DNA of 64,000 nucleotides from Polyporus tsugae (taxonomy: Eukaryota > Basidiomycota > Agaricomycetes > Polyporales > Polyporaceae), in assembly GCA_024305745.1 (NCBI GenBank), contig JAHRBS010000012.1, positions 2,671,001 through 2,735,000 of the forward strand, given 5' to 3'. The notes under the pieces were generated by a model. The model worked only from the letters and a program-made list of their open reading frames with translations, did no database searches and was not told the origin of the DNA. The number at the start of each line of letters is the position of its first letter. Positions within the stretch are counted from its first letter, which is position 1. The position numbers were made by a program, and so were the translations under genes. Positions 36,936-47,638 of the stretch are shown here, piece by piece.

Positions 36936-38925
36936 ATGCAGGACAGTCTAGGTGATCTGCTTCACTTTGGGGATCTTGCTTTCCCTGAGGACACGTCGAC
37001 TGAGCATCCGGATTTGGATGTCACAGGTGCGTCGTTTTACACTTCTCGGATGGCAGCTCTGCATGCGCTGATCCCGATACGTTCCAGCCCAATGCCTTCT
37101 CGCGGAGGAGGACGGGGTGATACTCAAGCAACTTGCCCCCAGCGAAGTTCAGGAATGGTGCCTGTCGAGGATCGCAGAACATCGAAACCACAACCGTGTC
37201 CTTCGTGAGCTGTACGGTTCAGCCGCTCGCAACACGATCTCCAAAACCAAATCCCACGTTCGCGCCCTCCGCTCTGCATACAACGATGTTGCCCCGATCA
37301 ACCGGTGCCTCCCTCCCGAGGTGCTCATGGAGGTCTTCTCCAACATCTATCCAGCCGCGAATCCCCGACAAATCGTGCCTGTATTACGGGTCTGCAGCTA
37401 CTGGCGAAGACTTCTTTTTAGAACGCCCCAGTTCTGGGCCAACCTCCTCAGCTTGCCAACCTGGAAGTCGTGGGACCCCAAATGTCGTATGGGTCGTTTC
37501 AGTGCAGCCCTCGCGCGATCGGTACCTCAGAGCGTTGCCGTTTCCGTCCCATCCTGTGACGGAGCTATTGTCGACATCTTGACGCCCCATGCTAATCGCC
37601 TCTCCTCCTTGAAAGTGGGCCCTACGGAGCATACTGTCGAATCTGTTGCACGGCTCTTAGAACAACATATGCCTCGTCTCACGCACCTCGCCATCCTCCA
37701 TAGCTCGCGGTGCTACACATCCACTCTGACCTTGAGCTTTCCTCTTTATCCCAATATCCAGGCTCTCGAGCTTCGGCGCACGGATCTATACACTCCGATC
37801 GTGCCATCCATATCCCTATGTCACCTGAAGCTGGCGCAATGCGCGATCCGCCCCTATCCGAGTCCCAACGCCCCCCGTATTTCCGCATTGCACGCTGTGC
37901 AAAATGCTCTCGAGTTGTTCCCCAACCTGGAGACACTATCCATGACCTGCAGTTTGTCGGACGACGATCGGAGCGGACTCATACATTCCGTACCAATGTT
38001 GAAGAAGACCGTCCATCTCCCACGCCTGCGTCGCCTCGAGATAGAGGACATACCTGCGTACATCCCCTGCTTCCTATCGCACCTCGTCTTCCCTCCGACC
38101 ACCGCTCTCGTGCTCGAACCCGCTTACAAGCTGGACTTATCCCAAAGGCCTACGGTCATTCCACTGTTTCCAGGCATCATCCCCTTCCCTGCGCCGGCGC
38201 ACGCGGAGCTCTGCCTCCACCTCGACTTCCGGGGAACCAGCGACGAAGTGCTCGCGCGCTGGGAGACGCGCGGCGACGGTGTTCGACCCGTCCGCGTCAC
38301 GCTTGTCGGCGCCGCACGCAACGTCACGGTCATCGCGCGCTTCACCCGCGAGCTCGTCGACGCGCTGGCGCCGGCGCCGGCGCGCGGGCTGGCCTCGCTG
38401 ACGGCGGAGGGCGCGTGCGGCTCCTGGAAGTACTGGGACCTGCTCCTGCCCGCCGTCCCGGGGCTTCGCCGCCTGACGTACGAAACGGGGTGGACGGACA
38501 CGCAAGAGCTGGTCGGCCTTCTCGGGAAGCGGATGGCGACCCTCGACGGCTTCGCATGTGCCGGCTTGGAGCACCTGGGGCTGGTGTGGCAGATGCCGTC
38601 CGGCGTCGACGTGGGGTCGGAAGAAGAGTGGCGGCCGCTGCGGCAGCACCACGCTGAGGACGATGGACCGCGGGGGTATCCGGACGAATCTGAGCTTGCG
38701 GCGTCGTTGCGCGCGTTCTGCGACACGCTCGGAGCGTGTCTCGTCGAGAGAGCGGAGCGCTGTGGACGGATCCAGAAGCTGTCGGTCGCGCCGCGCCAGT
38801 GGCAGCTCAATGGCGAGGGCATCGTTTTGCTTGAAGGGTGGCAGGTGGCCTTGGCAGAGCAGCGGCTGCGCGATAGGTTGGGCGATTTGGTGGGAGACGT
38901 TGCTGTCGTGGACGAGATCGGTTGA
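36936..38925 (+). CDS. F-box/LRR-like protein, F-box gene B
   Basis: Exons 36936-37026 and 37088-38925 (61-bp intron) encode 642 residues. The order is the same as in F-box gene A: MQDSLGDLLHFGDLAFPEDT, the motif SEVQEWCLSRIAEH, HVRALRSAYND, an F-box LPPEVLMEVFSNI near residue 105, VPVLRVCSYWRRLLF, and a long leucine-rich C-terminal part (LPRLRRLEIEDIPAYIPCFL and similar). The inferred role is an SCF substrate receptor. The gene is framed by two inverted remnants of an A1 aspartic peptidase gene, the left one ending only about 130 bp before the ATG. The differences from gene A keep the reading frame open over more than 600 codons, which argues that both copies have been under selection at least for a while. 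The 3' half is more GC-rich than the 5' half. Confidence 0.85.
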
Positions 38926-39666
38926 TCTGTCACGTCTATATTAGTCTGCTTGAACCATTATCACATTAACATGTTTGTAATAGTTCTCGCGACGGTATTT
39001 GGCGCAGTCGCTGAAACGCCCTTCCGCGTCTCCATTCGCTTGGAACTGGACCACCATCTCGCCACACCTGTGTCGGTCTTCTCAAGATGGTTATGTGCTT
39101 ATATGGATGCCCCGAATCGCATTCTGTGCTTCCTTCATACTAGGACTTCTAGTGTCAGCGTCGTTTCCTTCCCCGACTCGGAACCGTCGCTGGATAGGGC
39201 TTCCATCTACCTATCAATTGCCGAGCGCGCACATTCAACAAACGGGATGGGCCGGTTGCTAGAGTACCTATGGGAGACATATTCGATGTGTGAGTGCTGC
39301 CGCTTTGACATGGAACATTGTGCATATTGTTTGACAGGACATACTTCTGGTCGAGACGAACGCTACCGTCCTGCAAAGTGGATCTTCGGCAATACTTGGC
39401 CTTGGGTTCCCTCCCATCAGCGTACGCGCGTCATTTGGTGACAGCTTCTCGCGACAAACAAGACCAGGCCCGCCCCTGCTGTATACAGCCGCTGGACGAT
39501 TTCGTCCGATGATGCCAACTCCAGTCTCCCGGACCACACCTCGTTTCAAACGCATCCACACCATTACGATGCCGATCGAAAACTGCTTTTAACGACAGCG
39601 TGCAGCCTTATGTGTCTCCTACGGAGTCCTTTTCTATTCTTGGCCCTTTCCTCACCCGACTCGTGA
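38926..39666. other. Spacer between F-box gene B and the right peptidase remnant
   Basis: About 740 bp. A 163-codon plus-strand frame from 38950 starts with a hydrophobic stretch but has no family motif, and I do not regard it as supported. No repeat boundary or target-site duplication is evident to me at 39667. Confidence 0.45.
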
Positions 39667-40488
39667 CTCTGAGTATCCTCTCGCGGCCTCTTGTTGCGAT
39701 TTCTCTACAGCGCGATACAGTCTCGCTCAGCGACAGTACTGGGACGCTTTCTATTGGCGAGCTTCCTTCTGGCTTGACTGATAAGGACTTGACCTGGACT
39801 CTGGTTCGCAGCTATTCCCCGAGTGAGGGTGGTTTGCCTCCGCCACCAGAAGCACCAACAGAAGTCTATTCGCTTTTGTGGGAGATGATACCCGTAGATG
39901 ACGTGTACTTCGACGACCTCAAATCGCCTTGCTCGGTGTTGTCCCCGGCTTCAATCTCGCTTTCCCCCTTGGTCGACGCGGTATGTACTCTTATCGGCTT
40001 TAGTTAGAGCCTGGTCCTTATGATCCACGAAGGGCAAGTCCTTGATCTGTGGTCCGCAAGACGTTGTCTATTGAGAGGCTCGTTCAACTGCGCAATTCCG
40101 CACACCCTCTCGTTCAGGATCGGCGGCGTTCAATCTCCTGTCGACTCGCGGGATTTCGCCCATCCTTCGCTGGATCGCGGCGACATCCGAACTAACTCCA
40201 CGTCGGACACGCCGTACATACCGGCACTGGCGGCCACCGACCCATCCGAGCAGTAGCGATTTCTTGTACAATTAGAGTCTGAGTCTGGGAGACCCCTTCC
40301 TCAAGTCGTGAGTATCGCAGTGATGATCGTCTGCACGTTGGACTCTAGAGCTGACCGTTGCCCGGACGGTGGTTGCATTCTACTATGGAAACATGACGCA
40401 TCCCTCCCGCGACCCTCCTCGCGTGGGCTTTAGGTCAATTGTACCAGACATCGCCGGCTCTGAACTAGAAGTCCGCTTTGGCCAATGA
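39667..40488 (+). pseudogene. A1 aspartic peptidase remnant, right inverted arm
   Basis: The C-terminal half of a pepsin-like peptidase is readable on the plus strand: LSILSRPLVAISLQRDTVSL, LPSGLTDKDLTWTLVRSY, PVDDVYFDD, then, across a GTATGT intron, GKSLICGPQDVV, and further on FRIGGVQSPVDSRDF, LGDPFLK, and, after another intron, VVAFYYGNMTHPSRDPPRVG to a stop at 40486-40488. The second active-site motif is changed (VDA-GKS instead of DTG), a stop follows GPQDVVY, and the whole first lobe is missing. Up to about position 40140 it is closely similar to the minus-strand remnant at 36325-36805, so the two form an inverted repeat of roughly 480 bp around F-box gene B. Confidence 0.75.
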
Positions 40489-40769
40489 CAGAATCTTCTC
40501 CATTAGTCGTGCGTTTCCTCCTCCCTCTTTTGTCGAATCTTGCGCCGACTCGCAGCTGCGCGACCGTGGATAACACCGACCGCCACAGCCCCGCCATAGG
40601 CTCCGGTGATGACCCCATTGGAACACGTAGCACCTGAGGTCGCTGCAACGATGTGCTCGTGGGCTGTGGCCACTGGCGTGTGCGGAGGTGGTGAACCGAT
40701 TGCCGGTGTTGAGATTGTGCTCCTCTAAGCTGAAGTGTTGATATAACGCAACAAATAGCACAGTCTATA

Positions 40770-40868
40770 TGCCCCCTGGCTGAGTTGGTTACAGCGTCCG
40801 ACTGTTATCATGTGATTAATCACGTGACCGCCATCGGAAGGTCGTGAGTTCGAGCCTCACGGGGGCAG
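40770..40868 (+). tRNA. tRNA-Asn (GTT) with a 25-nt anticodon-loop intron
   Basis: The cloverleaf folds completely: acceptor stem TGCCCCC/GGGGGCA, D stem GCTG/CAGC with an AGTTGGTTA loop, anticodon stem TCCGA/TCGGA, five-base variable loop AGGTC, and T arm GTGAG-TTCGAGC-CTCAC. The anticodon loop begins CTGTTA, giving anticodon GTT (40804-40806, Asn). An intron of 25 nt (40808-40832) lies at the canonical place between positions 37 and 38. The discriminator base is G (40868), as expected for tRNA-Asn, and CCA is not encoded. A short A/T-rich stretch with a pyrimidine run follows, fitting a Pol III terminator. Confidence 0.93.
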
Positions 40869-41086
40869 ATGAAGCGATAATGTTGAGGAATTTTTTCTCC
40901 TTTGAAGACTCAGGAAGAGTAAGTATCACTTATGGGAATTCAGAGAAACCTAGGGAACAGAGGTATCATGATATTATTTTGCTATAGGAAGAGTGACGAA
41001 GCTCGAGCTGGGAAGAGGAGGAATGAAGAAGTCACTCAAAAGTTTTTTGGTGAATACACAAGATTGATTGATATGCCACCGTCGGA

Positions 41087-42958
41087 CTACGCGGAGCGGT
41101 TCTCAATATACCCAACAGAAATGCTGTCAATGAAGTGTCCCAACCCTTCCTGCAGCCGTGCGCGCACGGAGGGCACGTTCCACTGGTGGTGGACGTAGTC
41201 CGACTTCGGCCTGCGGATAGAAACCGCGAGGCTCTTCAGCGGGCGACTCGAATGTGCTACACTTCGAGCGAGGAACGAAGCCACGGTACGACAGAACGCA
41301 TGCGAGGCCGCAGCGCCGTACGGCTTCCACGTCTTGGGGTCGTCCGGAGTCCCGCGCTGGCCATGGAGGTGGGGCTCCGGGCCCTGCGTAGGAGTCGCCA
41401 GCCGTGCGTCGGCGTGAGGACGACTCTGCGCCCCGAGGCGCTCCTGAGACTGAGACCACGCAACTTGGCGATCGGAGGTGTGCGCCCAGGAGAAGGACAG
41501 GTGCTCGAGCGCAGGACACAGCATCTCGCCTTCCGGGCCCGGGTCGCAGAGCATCGAGAGAACCTCTCCGTCCAGCCGGCCGTCGGGGCCCGTGATGGCC
41601 AGACGCGCGAGGTGCGGAAGGTCGGCGAGGAGGGCAGCGCGGTCCTCCCGGCCCAGCTCGCCCCCAAAGATGGTGAGGGACGTGACCAGCCGCGGGGGCG
41701 CGAATAGCGCCATGACCTCCCGCGAGTATTCCATCAGGCCGGCGTCGGTGCGGGATTCCCAGTCGCGGAAGACGGTGAGGCGCAGGGTTTGTGCGCCGTT
41801 CACGTGGGTCTCCCAGTGGGACACGGCGCTGCTGTCTAACCTTAGGACTAGACTGACGCGAGCGTCGTCCGCAGGCGCCGTGTTGAGGCCCGGAGGGAAG
41901 GGCATGATGATGGCGCCGTCCGTACGGTGGGTGTGGATCTCGACCTCGAGCCTTGTCGTCGGCGGCAACTCGACGTAGGCGAGGAAGACGCGTACAGAGC
42001 GGGGATTGTCGCGCACGACGAGGGTGCGCAGGAGCGGGAGCTGGACGATCCGCCGGCTCGACGTGGAAAGGGACGGCTCTAGGATGTCCTCTGGGAGAGA
42101 ATCCCTGAGGCGCAACGTCTCCAGACGCTTGGTAAAGCTGAGAACGTCGAGGATGTGCGCAATGTCGCGACGGGCCGCGCTTGGATCGCCAGGGTTTCGG
42201 GGGCTGACGTGAAGCAGGTCGAGCTCCCGCAAAAGGGATGGCGTCTTTGGGATGAGTAATGGGGAGCGTACAAGATGTAACGCTTGAAGGCGGGGGAATT
42301 GAGAGACGCGAACAGCAATCGGCGAAATTGAAATCGCGGGGTCCGTTCCAAGCCAACGGTGATTGTATGTGAGTGCTAGATGTTCCAGAAAGGGAAGCCC
42401 CGACTCCAGAAAGCGCGCCATGTGAGAATCGTCTTGATTCGAGAAGGTTGCGTTCAACGAACATATCCTCGGGGTGTACGGCAAGAACAAGTCGACAGCA
42501 GTCGCGCCACAACCTCGCCATGACACCGTGAATTTGAGAGTGGCCGACCTCGCAATAGCGAATTTGAGCAGGCCCAACTCCAACCGAGGTAGGTTAGTGG
42601 CCTCCAGCTGCTGACCGATGAGGTTGACCCAGAACTGAGGAGTGTCGAGGACGAGGATCCGCCATCGTCGACAAACGCGCAGTACATGTAGGCCGTGGCC
42701 GCGGCGTGTCGGAGTGGGGAGGAGGTTCGCAAAGATCTCCAGGAGCAACTCGGGAGGCAAGAATCGGTGGATCGGAACTGCGTCGTTCCGGGCAGAGCGG
42801 AGCGCGTAGATGCGGGATTCGTACTCGGCGATCCTGGAGTCGCACCATCCTTGCATCTCGCGTGGATCGAGCACCTTCAGCTGGACTTCGTCTTCTTCAG
42901 CGAGACGTCGGTCAACGCTAGCGATGGCCGCGTCATGAGGACGTAGTGTGTCATCCAT
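41087..42958 (-). CDS. F-box/LRR-like protein, F-box gene C
   Basis: A single exon on the minus strand gives 623 residues from the ATG at 42958. The protein starts MDDTLRPHDAAIASVDRRLA and continues with PREMQGWCDSRIAEY, IYALRSARNDAVPIHRF, an F-box LPPELLLEIFANL near residue 66 and LHVLRVCRRWRILVLDTPQF. Leucine-rich segments follow, such as LPLLRTLVVRDNP and CPALEHLSFSW. The same order of motifs is found in F-box genes A and B, so this is a diverged member of that subfamily. The frame is open upstream to an ATG at 43138, adding 60 residues, but alignment with the N-termini of A and B supports 42958. An upstream small exon as in A and B is possible but I could not place it. The inferred role is an SCF ubiquitin-ligase receptor. 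Confidence 0.83.
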   Translation of the reverse strand: MDDTLRPHDAAIASVDRRLAEEDEVQLKVLDPREMQGWCDSRIAEYESRIYALRSARNDAVPIHRFLPPELLLEIFANLLPTPTRRGHGLHVLRVCRRWRILVLDTPQFWVNLIGQQLEATNLPRLELGLLKFAIARSATLKFTVSWRGCGATAVDLFLPYTPRICSLNATFSNQDDSHMARFLESGLPFLEHLALTYNHRWLGTDPAISISPIAVRVSQFPRLQALHLVRSPLLIPKTPSLLRELDLLHVSPRNPGDPSAARRDIAHILDVLSFTKRLETLRLRDSLPEDILEPSLSTSSRRIVQLPLLRTLVVRDNPRSVRVFLAYVELPPTTRLEVEIHTHRTDGAIIMPFPPGLNTAPADDARVSLVLRLDSSAVSHWETHVNGAQTLRLTVFRDWESRTDAGLMEYSREVMALFAPPRLVTSLTIFGGELGREDRAALLADLPHLARLAITGPDGRLDGEVLSMLCDPGPEGEMLCPALEHLSFSWAHTSDRQVAWSQSQERLGAQSRPHADARLATPTQGPEPHLHGQRGTPDDPKTWKPYGAAASHAFCRTVASFLARSVAHSSRPLKSLAVSIRRPKSDYVHHQWNVPSVRARLQEGLGHFIDSISVGYIENRSA

Positions 42959-45186
42959 GCTACAAATCCCCTCAATATGAATGCGTACGAAATCTGAGGG
43001 CTGGTTGCGGATTGACTTACTTTCCACGTCCTGAAGTGAGATAGGCTGTGAGGCTCCGAGTCCTTGAACAGTCCGGGGAAAGGGGGTGTTGTAAATGCCA
43101 CGCTCGGATGCCGTGGACCTGCGTGAGTAGCCAGCCATATGTTACTATCTTGAATGTCGTAGGGGAACATGTCTTGGGCGAGGACGTACCAGTGAGCTTT
43201 TCAGAAGCAGTCGAACATTCGAGTTCGAGTTGGGACGTACGCACGCTCGAAGTGCCACCCCCTCTGTTAAGTACGATATCGGGGCCGAGTCAGAGAGTCA
43301 TTCCCATTGCCACGTCAGTGCATACATCTGAATGTCGCGCGTGAGACCGCAGAACTACTGCAAGATACAGCATCAATTGATTGGCAGGTGCGACTGAACA
43401 CGTACGGATTTGCAATGGCGAAGACCTTCAAAGCTTCGCAACACGACATGCTCAAGACACTTCATCTTGACCAGTATCCGGCATGTGACAAATTGCTTGC
43501 GGACAGCACCGAATATGGCGGGCATACTGCTACGGACATCATGAGCAACATGGGTCCTATATCTGCAGTGCACTGAAGTTCCGCAAATTCGACAATCTCG
43601 GCGTACATTGTCCGCAGAATCCCGGAGACCAGCTCCCCAGACAGTACCTGGCCGTCACGGTCCATGGTAGCAGTTCCCTCTCTATTTCCTCGAACGATAT
43701 TTGATGGGATTCGACCTCGCTGCTGTGGAGAGGGGTACTTATGGGAAGTGCTAATGCTTGTTAACGAGGTGGCCGTTGAATGCCGCGTACATAGAACCAG
43801 TGAATCACAAACATGAAGGGGGACAGAGAGAGGATGAAACGATGACGAACTTGGGAGAATAATAAATGCAGTACTTATCATTGAGCGCTTACTACACCGC
43901 TTATCGGGCGCTTGTAGGGGGCCCAGGCTTTCCTCCTCACTGTCCCGGCGGCACTGGCATCTCGACGTCAGGCAGTAATCGCCCTCTTTGCTCCCTCACC
44001 GCAAGCTCGGAAATATTCTCGTTTAGGGGTTGAAGGTTATCTTGATCTATCTAACGCCCTCACACACCGTCTGACATGTCGAATATCTGGTTTACAAGGG
44101 GTTACTAAATATCAGTGAACGTGGGCCGACTCAATTTGTTACGTGGCACGCACACGATCCACGACCGTCATGTCGAAGCCTACGCTTGCTCTGCAACGGC
44201 AGTTTGCACGTCATATCTATATTGGAGCACATATCACCGCAGCGGTCCAATGGTCTTGTACTTCCTTTATACTGAAACTTATTGACCGACCGGCACCATT
44301 CACGATTCTCACATAGGTCGTCCAGAAATGTACTGCGATGCGAGCGGGCCTCTGACAAGGCAATATCGTGTAGTCAAGATACATGACCTCTTAGACTCCT
44401 TCAAAGACCTCAACTGCATGTAATCAATTGCGATCGGCATTCGGGACTTGTCGAGCTGACATTCGATTACCTCGGTTCAGATCGAGGCTGCTCAACGCTC
44501 GTGGCCGTTCTTGCTCCCCACCAGTCTCTCACACGAAGGACTCGATTACGAATCACGCGGGATTCCTGTGCCGCCAGCCCGCAGACGCGACAGGATGCAG
44601 TGTCATATGCCCTCGGCGCACTTACGTACATTAGCCACTAAGTATACGTTGCATTTTTCAACCGCACAGAGCTGAGTCAGCCGAATCAGTGCACCTCATT
44701 GAATGCTTCCAGAACTGTGATTGGAGGTCCACATTATAAGGGTAAGTGGCACAAGCATGGCGTTCTATGTATGTGAACATTGACGATTGTTCAGAAGGAA
44801 TTTCACGGAACATTCATTAATATTCAAGGTGGATGACGTACTGTAAGCAGGATTGGTGTGATGCCGCCAGACTACTGGTGAAGCCCATACTTGCCAGAGC
44901 GGGAAACATTTCCGCAGTTCATGTAGGCGTAAGCTTGCTTTATGCCTAGTTCTACCGAACTGAATTGACCGGTTGAGTTTGTGTCATTGCAGAGATCACA
45001 TACAACTTCTTCGCTCGCACACGCGCAAAGTTAGTGCTGTGAATCCCATGGACGTGTGATCCCTCTCCAATTTCGACTGTTCGAACGCTCATTCGTCCAT
45101 ATATAAGGTGCTCGCTCTCCACAGCAGAAAGCCGCGATCATTACGACGACTTTAGGCCCCTTCACAGATCACCCACTTCCCCACCA
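42959..45186. other. Divergent intergenic region F-box C / P450
   Basis: About 2.2 kb with no supported gene. A 139-codon minus-strand frame near 43462-43881 has no family features. The right end carries the P450 promoter with a TATA box. Confidence 0.5.
45100..45107 (+). promoter_or_regulatory. TATA box of the P450 gene
   Basis: TATATAAG lies 80 bp before the P450 ATG at 45187 and is followed by a C/T-rich leader, the usual layout of a basidiomycete core promoter. Confidence 0.6.
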
Positions 45187-47638
45187 ATGTCGCTCTATTT
45201 GCTAGCAGGATTTGTCGCGGTTAGCGCCGTTTGGCTTCTCCTTCGCTCGCGAAACCGCAAGGGCATCAAGCACGTTCGAGGCCCACCCTCTCCATCCTTT
45301 CTTTTCGGTGAGAGTCGGGTCGGCATCCCTCATTCTTAACAAACTTTAAATCACGATGCCGCAGGACACGATGCGGCCCTGTTCAATCAAGAGGAAGCTG
45401 GGTCTTTCGAGTTCCAATGGATGAGGGAGTACGGCTCCACTTGGCGGACCCGCGGTGTCTTCGGGGTGAGCTCAACTCCAGCCGTTTCGTGCTTCCACAC
45501 CTTCTCACGACGATCCCTGGCATAGGCCGACGTCCTTATGACGGTGGATCCCAAGGTATATCGCTTATCTCCCGTGGCCACCCTAACCCGATGCTCAACT
45601 GGGGCTCCCTTAGGCGATCCAGCATGTGTTCCATAAATCTGGGTACAATTACACCAAAAAGACGTCCCAGAACTTCACGAATTATCTCATGGCCGGTCCC
45701 GGGATCGTAGCAGTGTTGGGTATGTACGATATTTCGTCTCGCTGAGTGCTCAACTTATGACATGGATACGTCGTGCATGAAGGAGAGGACCATCACCGTC
45801 ATCGGAAGATTATGCATCCCGCTTTCAGCGCCCCCCAATTGCGGTCCTTCTTGCCCTTGTTCCAGCGCATCGCCGGCAAGGTATGTAGTGCTGCGTTCAA
45901 ATTCACGTGGGCTGACCTCGGTTGGCAGCTGTCTGAGAAATGGAAGGGAGAGCTTGTGGCTACCGGAGAGCTGGAACTTATGATGAACAAGTGGCTCTCG
46001 CGCGCCACCCTCGACGTTATCGGAGAAGGTACTTTCTTGGCTTCACTGGCACATACCCATCCTGTGTGTTCTCACCAGCTCGACAGCCGCGTTTGACTAC
46101 GACTACAACACTCTCGACGCCGGCGGACAGAGCACCCTTTCCAAAGGCTACGAGAACATCTTGTGAGTGCACAAGGGCGTGCTGTGCTGTATTGGGCTTC
46201 GCTGAATGCTGACATTGACATCCTTCCAGCAAAGACGTTGACTATAAGCCCCCCAAGGCGACCATACTCTTCCGCGCTGCGTGGGACTACATCCCGATCC
46301 CGATCCTCAAGTTGATCAGATACCTCCCGGTTTATCCGTTCACGCGCATGCGAAACTTGAACAACCTCTTCAGGGAGTACGGCAAGCAGATCCTGCGCGA
46401 GCAAGGTCCGGAATTGGACGCCGAGCGCAACGTCAACAGCAAGGACGTCATGAGCATTCTCAGTAAGTCCCGTATCCACAATCCGCATGACGGGCGGAGG
46501 GTCTCACCCATATTCTAGTCAAAGCGAACTCGTCCGCGGACGCCAAGACGCGCCTGGATGACGAAGAGCTCATCGCCGAGATGTTTACGCTCACACTTGC
46601 CGGCCACGAGACGACCTCGGCGACGCTGTCGTTCGTGCTGTACGAGCTCGCTAGGCACCCGGAGTACCAGGAGCGCATGCGCCAGGAGATCAGAGCCGCC
46701 CGCGCGAAAGTCATGGCGCGCGGCGGCAACGATTTCACGACCGAGGACCTGGATTCGCTGACCCTGTCCCTCAACGCCATTAAGGCAAGTAACAACTTGA
46801 CCGTATTCTCGGATCGCGCAGGGGAGAATGCAAGCTGACCATGCTCATGCTCGCCGTGACGCAGGAGACGTTGCGGCTCCACCCCATCGCCCTCGGCCTT
46901 CCACGCGTCGCTGTGAAGGACGACGTGATCCCGCTTGCCTACCCGATCGTGTCGACCACGGGCGAGACTATCTCTGAGATCCCGGTTAAGGCGGGGCAGC
47001 TCATCCATGCGTCGTTCGCTGGCTATCAACGGTATGCCCCTCTGTTGCTTGTAAAACAAAACTTGAACGCGGGCACTGAGGTCGATTTTTCTAGTCTTCC
47101 CGAGATCTGGGGCGATGATGCCGAGGAGTGGAACCCCGACCGCTTCCTCCGGATCGAGATGGCCAAGCAGCCCGTGAGCGTCGGCGTCTTCGCAAACCTG
47201 TAAGCCCCCATCCGTCCATCCATCCTGTCTGTTTCGCTCACTGGTTTACTCGGTCGTGTATTCGGCGCAGATTGACGTTCTGTAAGCTACCTTCATCTGT
47301 CGACATATCCATATCCTGGGCCATCACTGACCTGCCACCTAGCTGCTGGGATGCGCGCGTGCATCGGTTGGCGGTTCTCGTGCGTAGTAACCCCGTCCTA
47401 TCCCTCGTACTATCCCATACGTCGTCGTCACACTGATAGGTGTTGGTGTTACGCTCGTTACAGGCTCATCGAGATGCAGGCGTTCCTCGGCGAGCTGGTC
47501 GAGGGCTTCCAGTTTCACCTTCCGAAGGAGAAGATCGAGATCCAGAAGGCTACCATCGGGATCGGTATGGTGCCCATCGTCCGAGGGAAGCCCGAGCTCG
47601 GCGCTGCCCTCCCCCTTCGCATTTCGCTCGTGCAGTAA
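45187..47638 (+). CDS. Cytochrome P450 monooxygenase
   Basis: Fourteen exons (45187-45307, 45365-45465, 45526-45555, 45614-45719, 45783-45880, 45929-46028, 46087-46162, 46230-46462, 46519-46784, 46865-47031, 47095-47199, 47271-47281, 47343-47379, 47464-47638) give 541 residues. Residues 1-20 form a membrane anchor (MSLYLLAGFVAVSAVWLLL), followed by a basic stop and the proline hinge GPPSPSFLFG. The I-helix motif AGHETTS lies near residue 316, ExxR (ETLR) near 378, the NPDRFL meander near 435, and the haem loop is FSAGMRACIG with Cys478 as the thiolate ligand. HHRHRKIMHPAFS is the usual C-helix. It is an ER-bound class II enzyme of the expanded basidiomycete P450 set; the substrate is unknown. 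An 11-nt microexon (47271-47281) splits the haem-loop coding region, and the intron after exon 9 has a GC donor (GCAAGT at 46785). Confidence 0.93.

Noticed and set aside
38950..39441. 163-codon plus-strand frame with a hydrophobic start
   Set aside because: The start resembles a signal peptide, but the rest has no conserved pattern, no cysteine framework and no splice context; probably chance.
41127..42521. 464-codon frame overlapping F-box gene C on the same strand
   Set aside because: It is the +1 frame of a GC-rich F-box gene; the overlapping frame with the F-box and leucine-rich pattern is clearly the real one.
43462..43881. 139-codon minus-strand frame in the F-box C/P450 spacer
   Set aside because: No domain, mixed composition and no supporting promoter or splice features.
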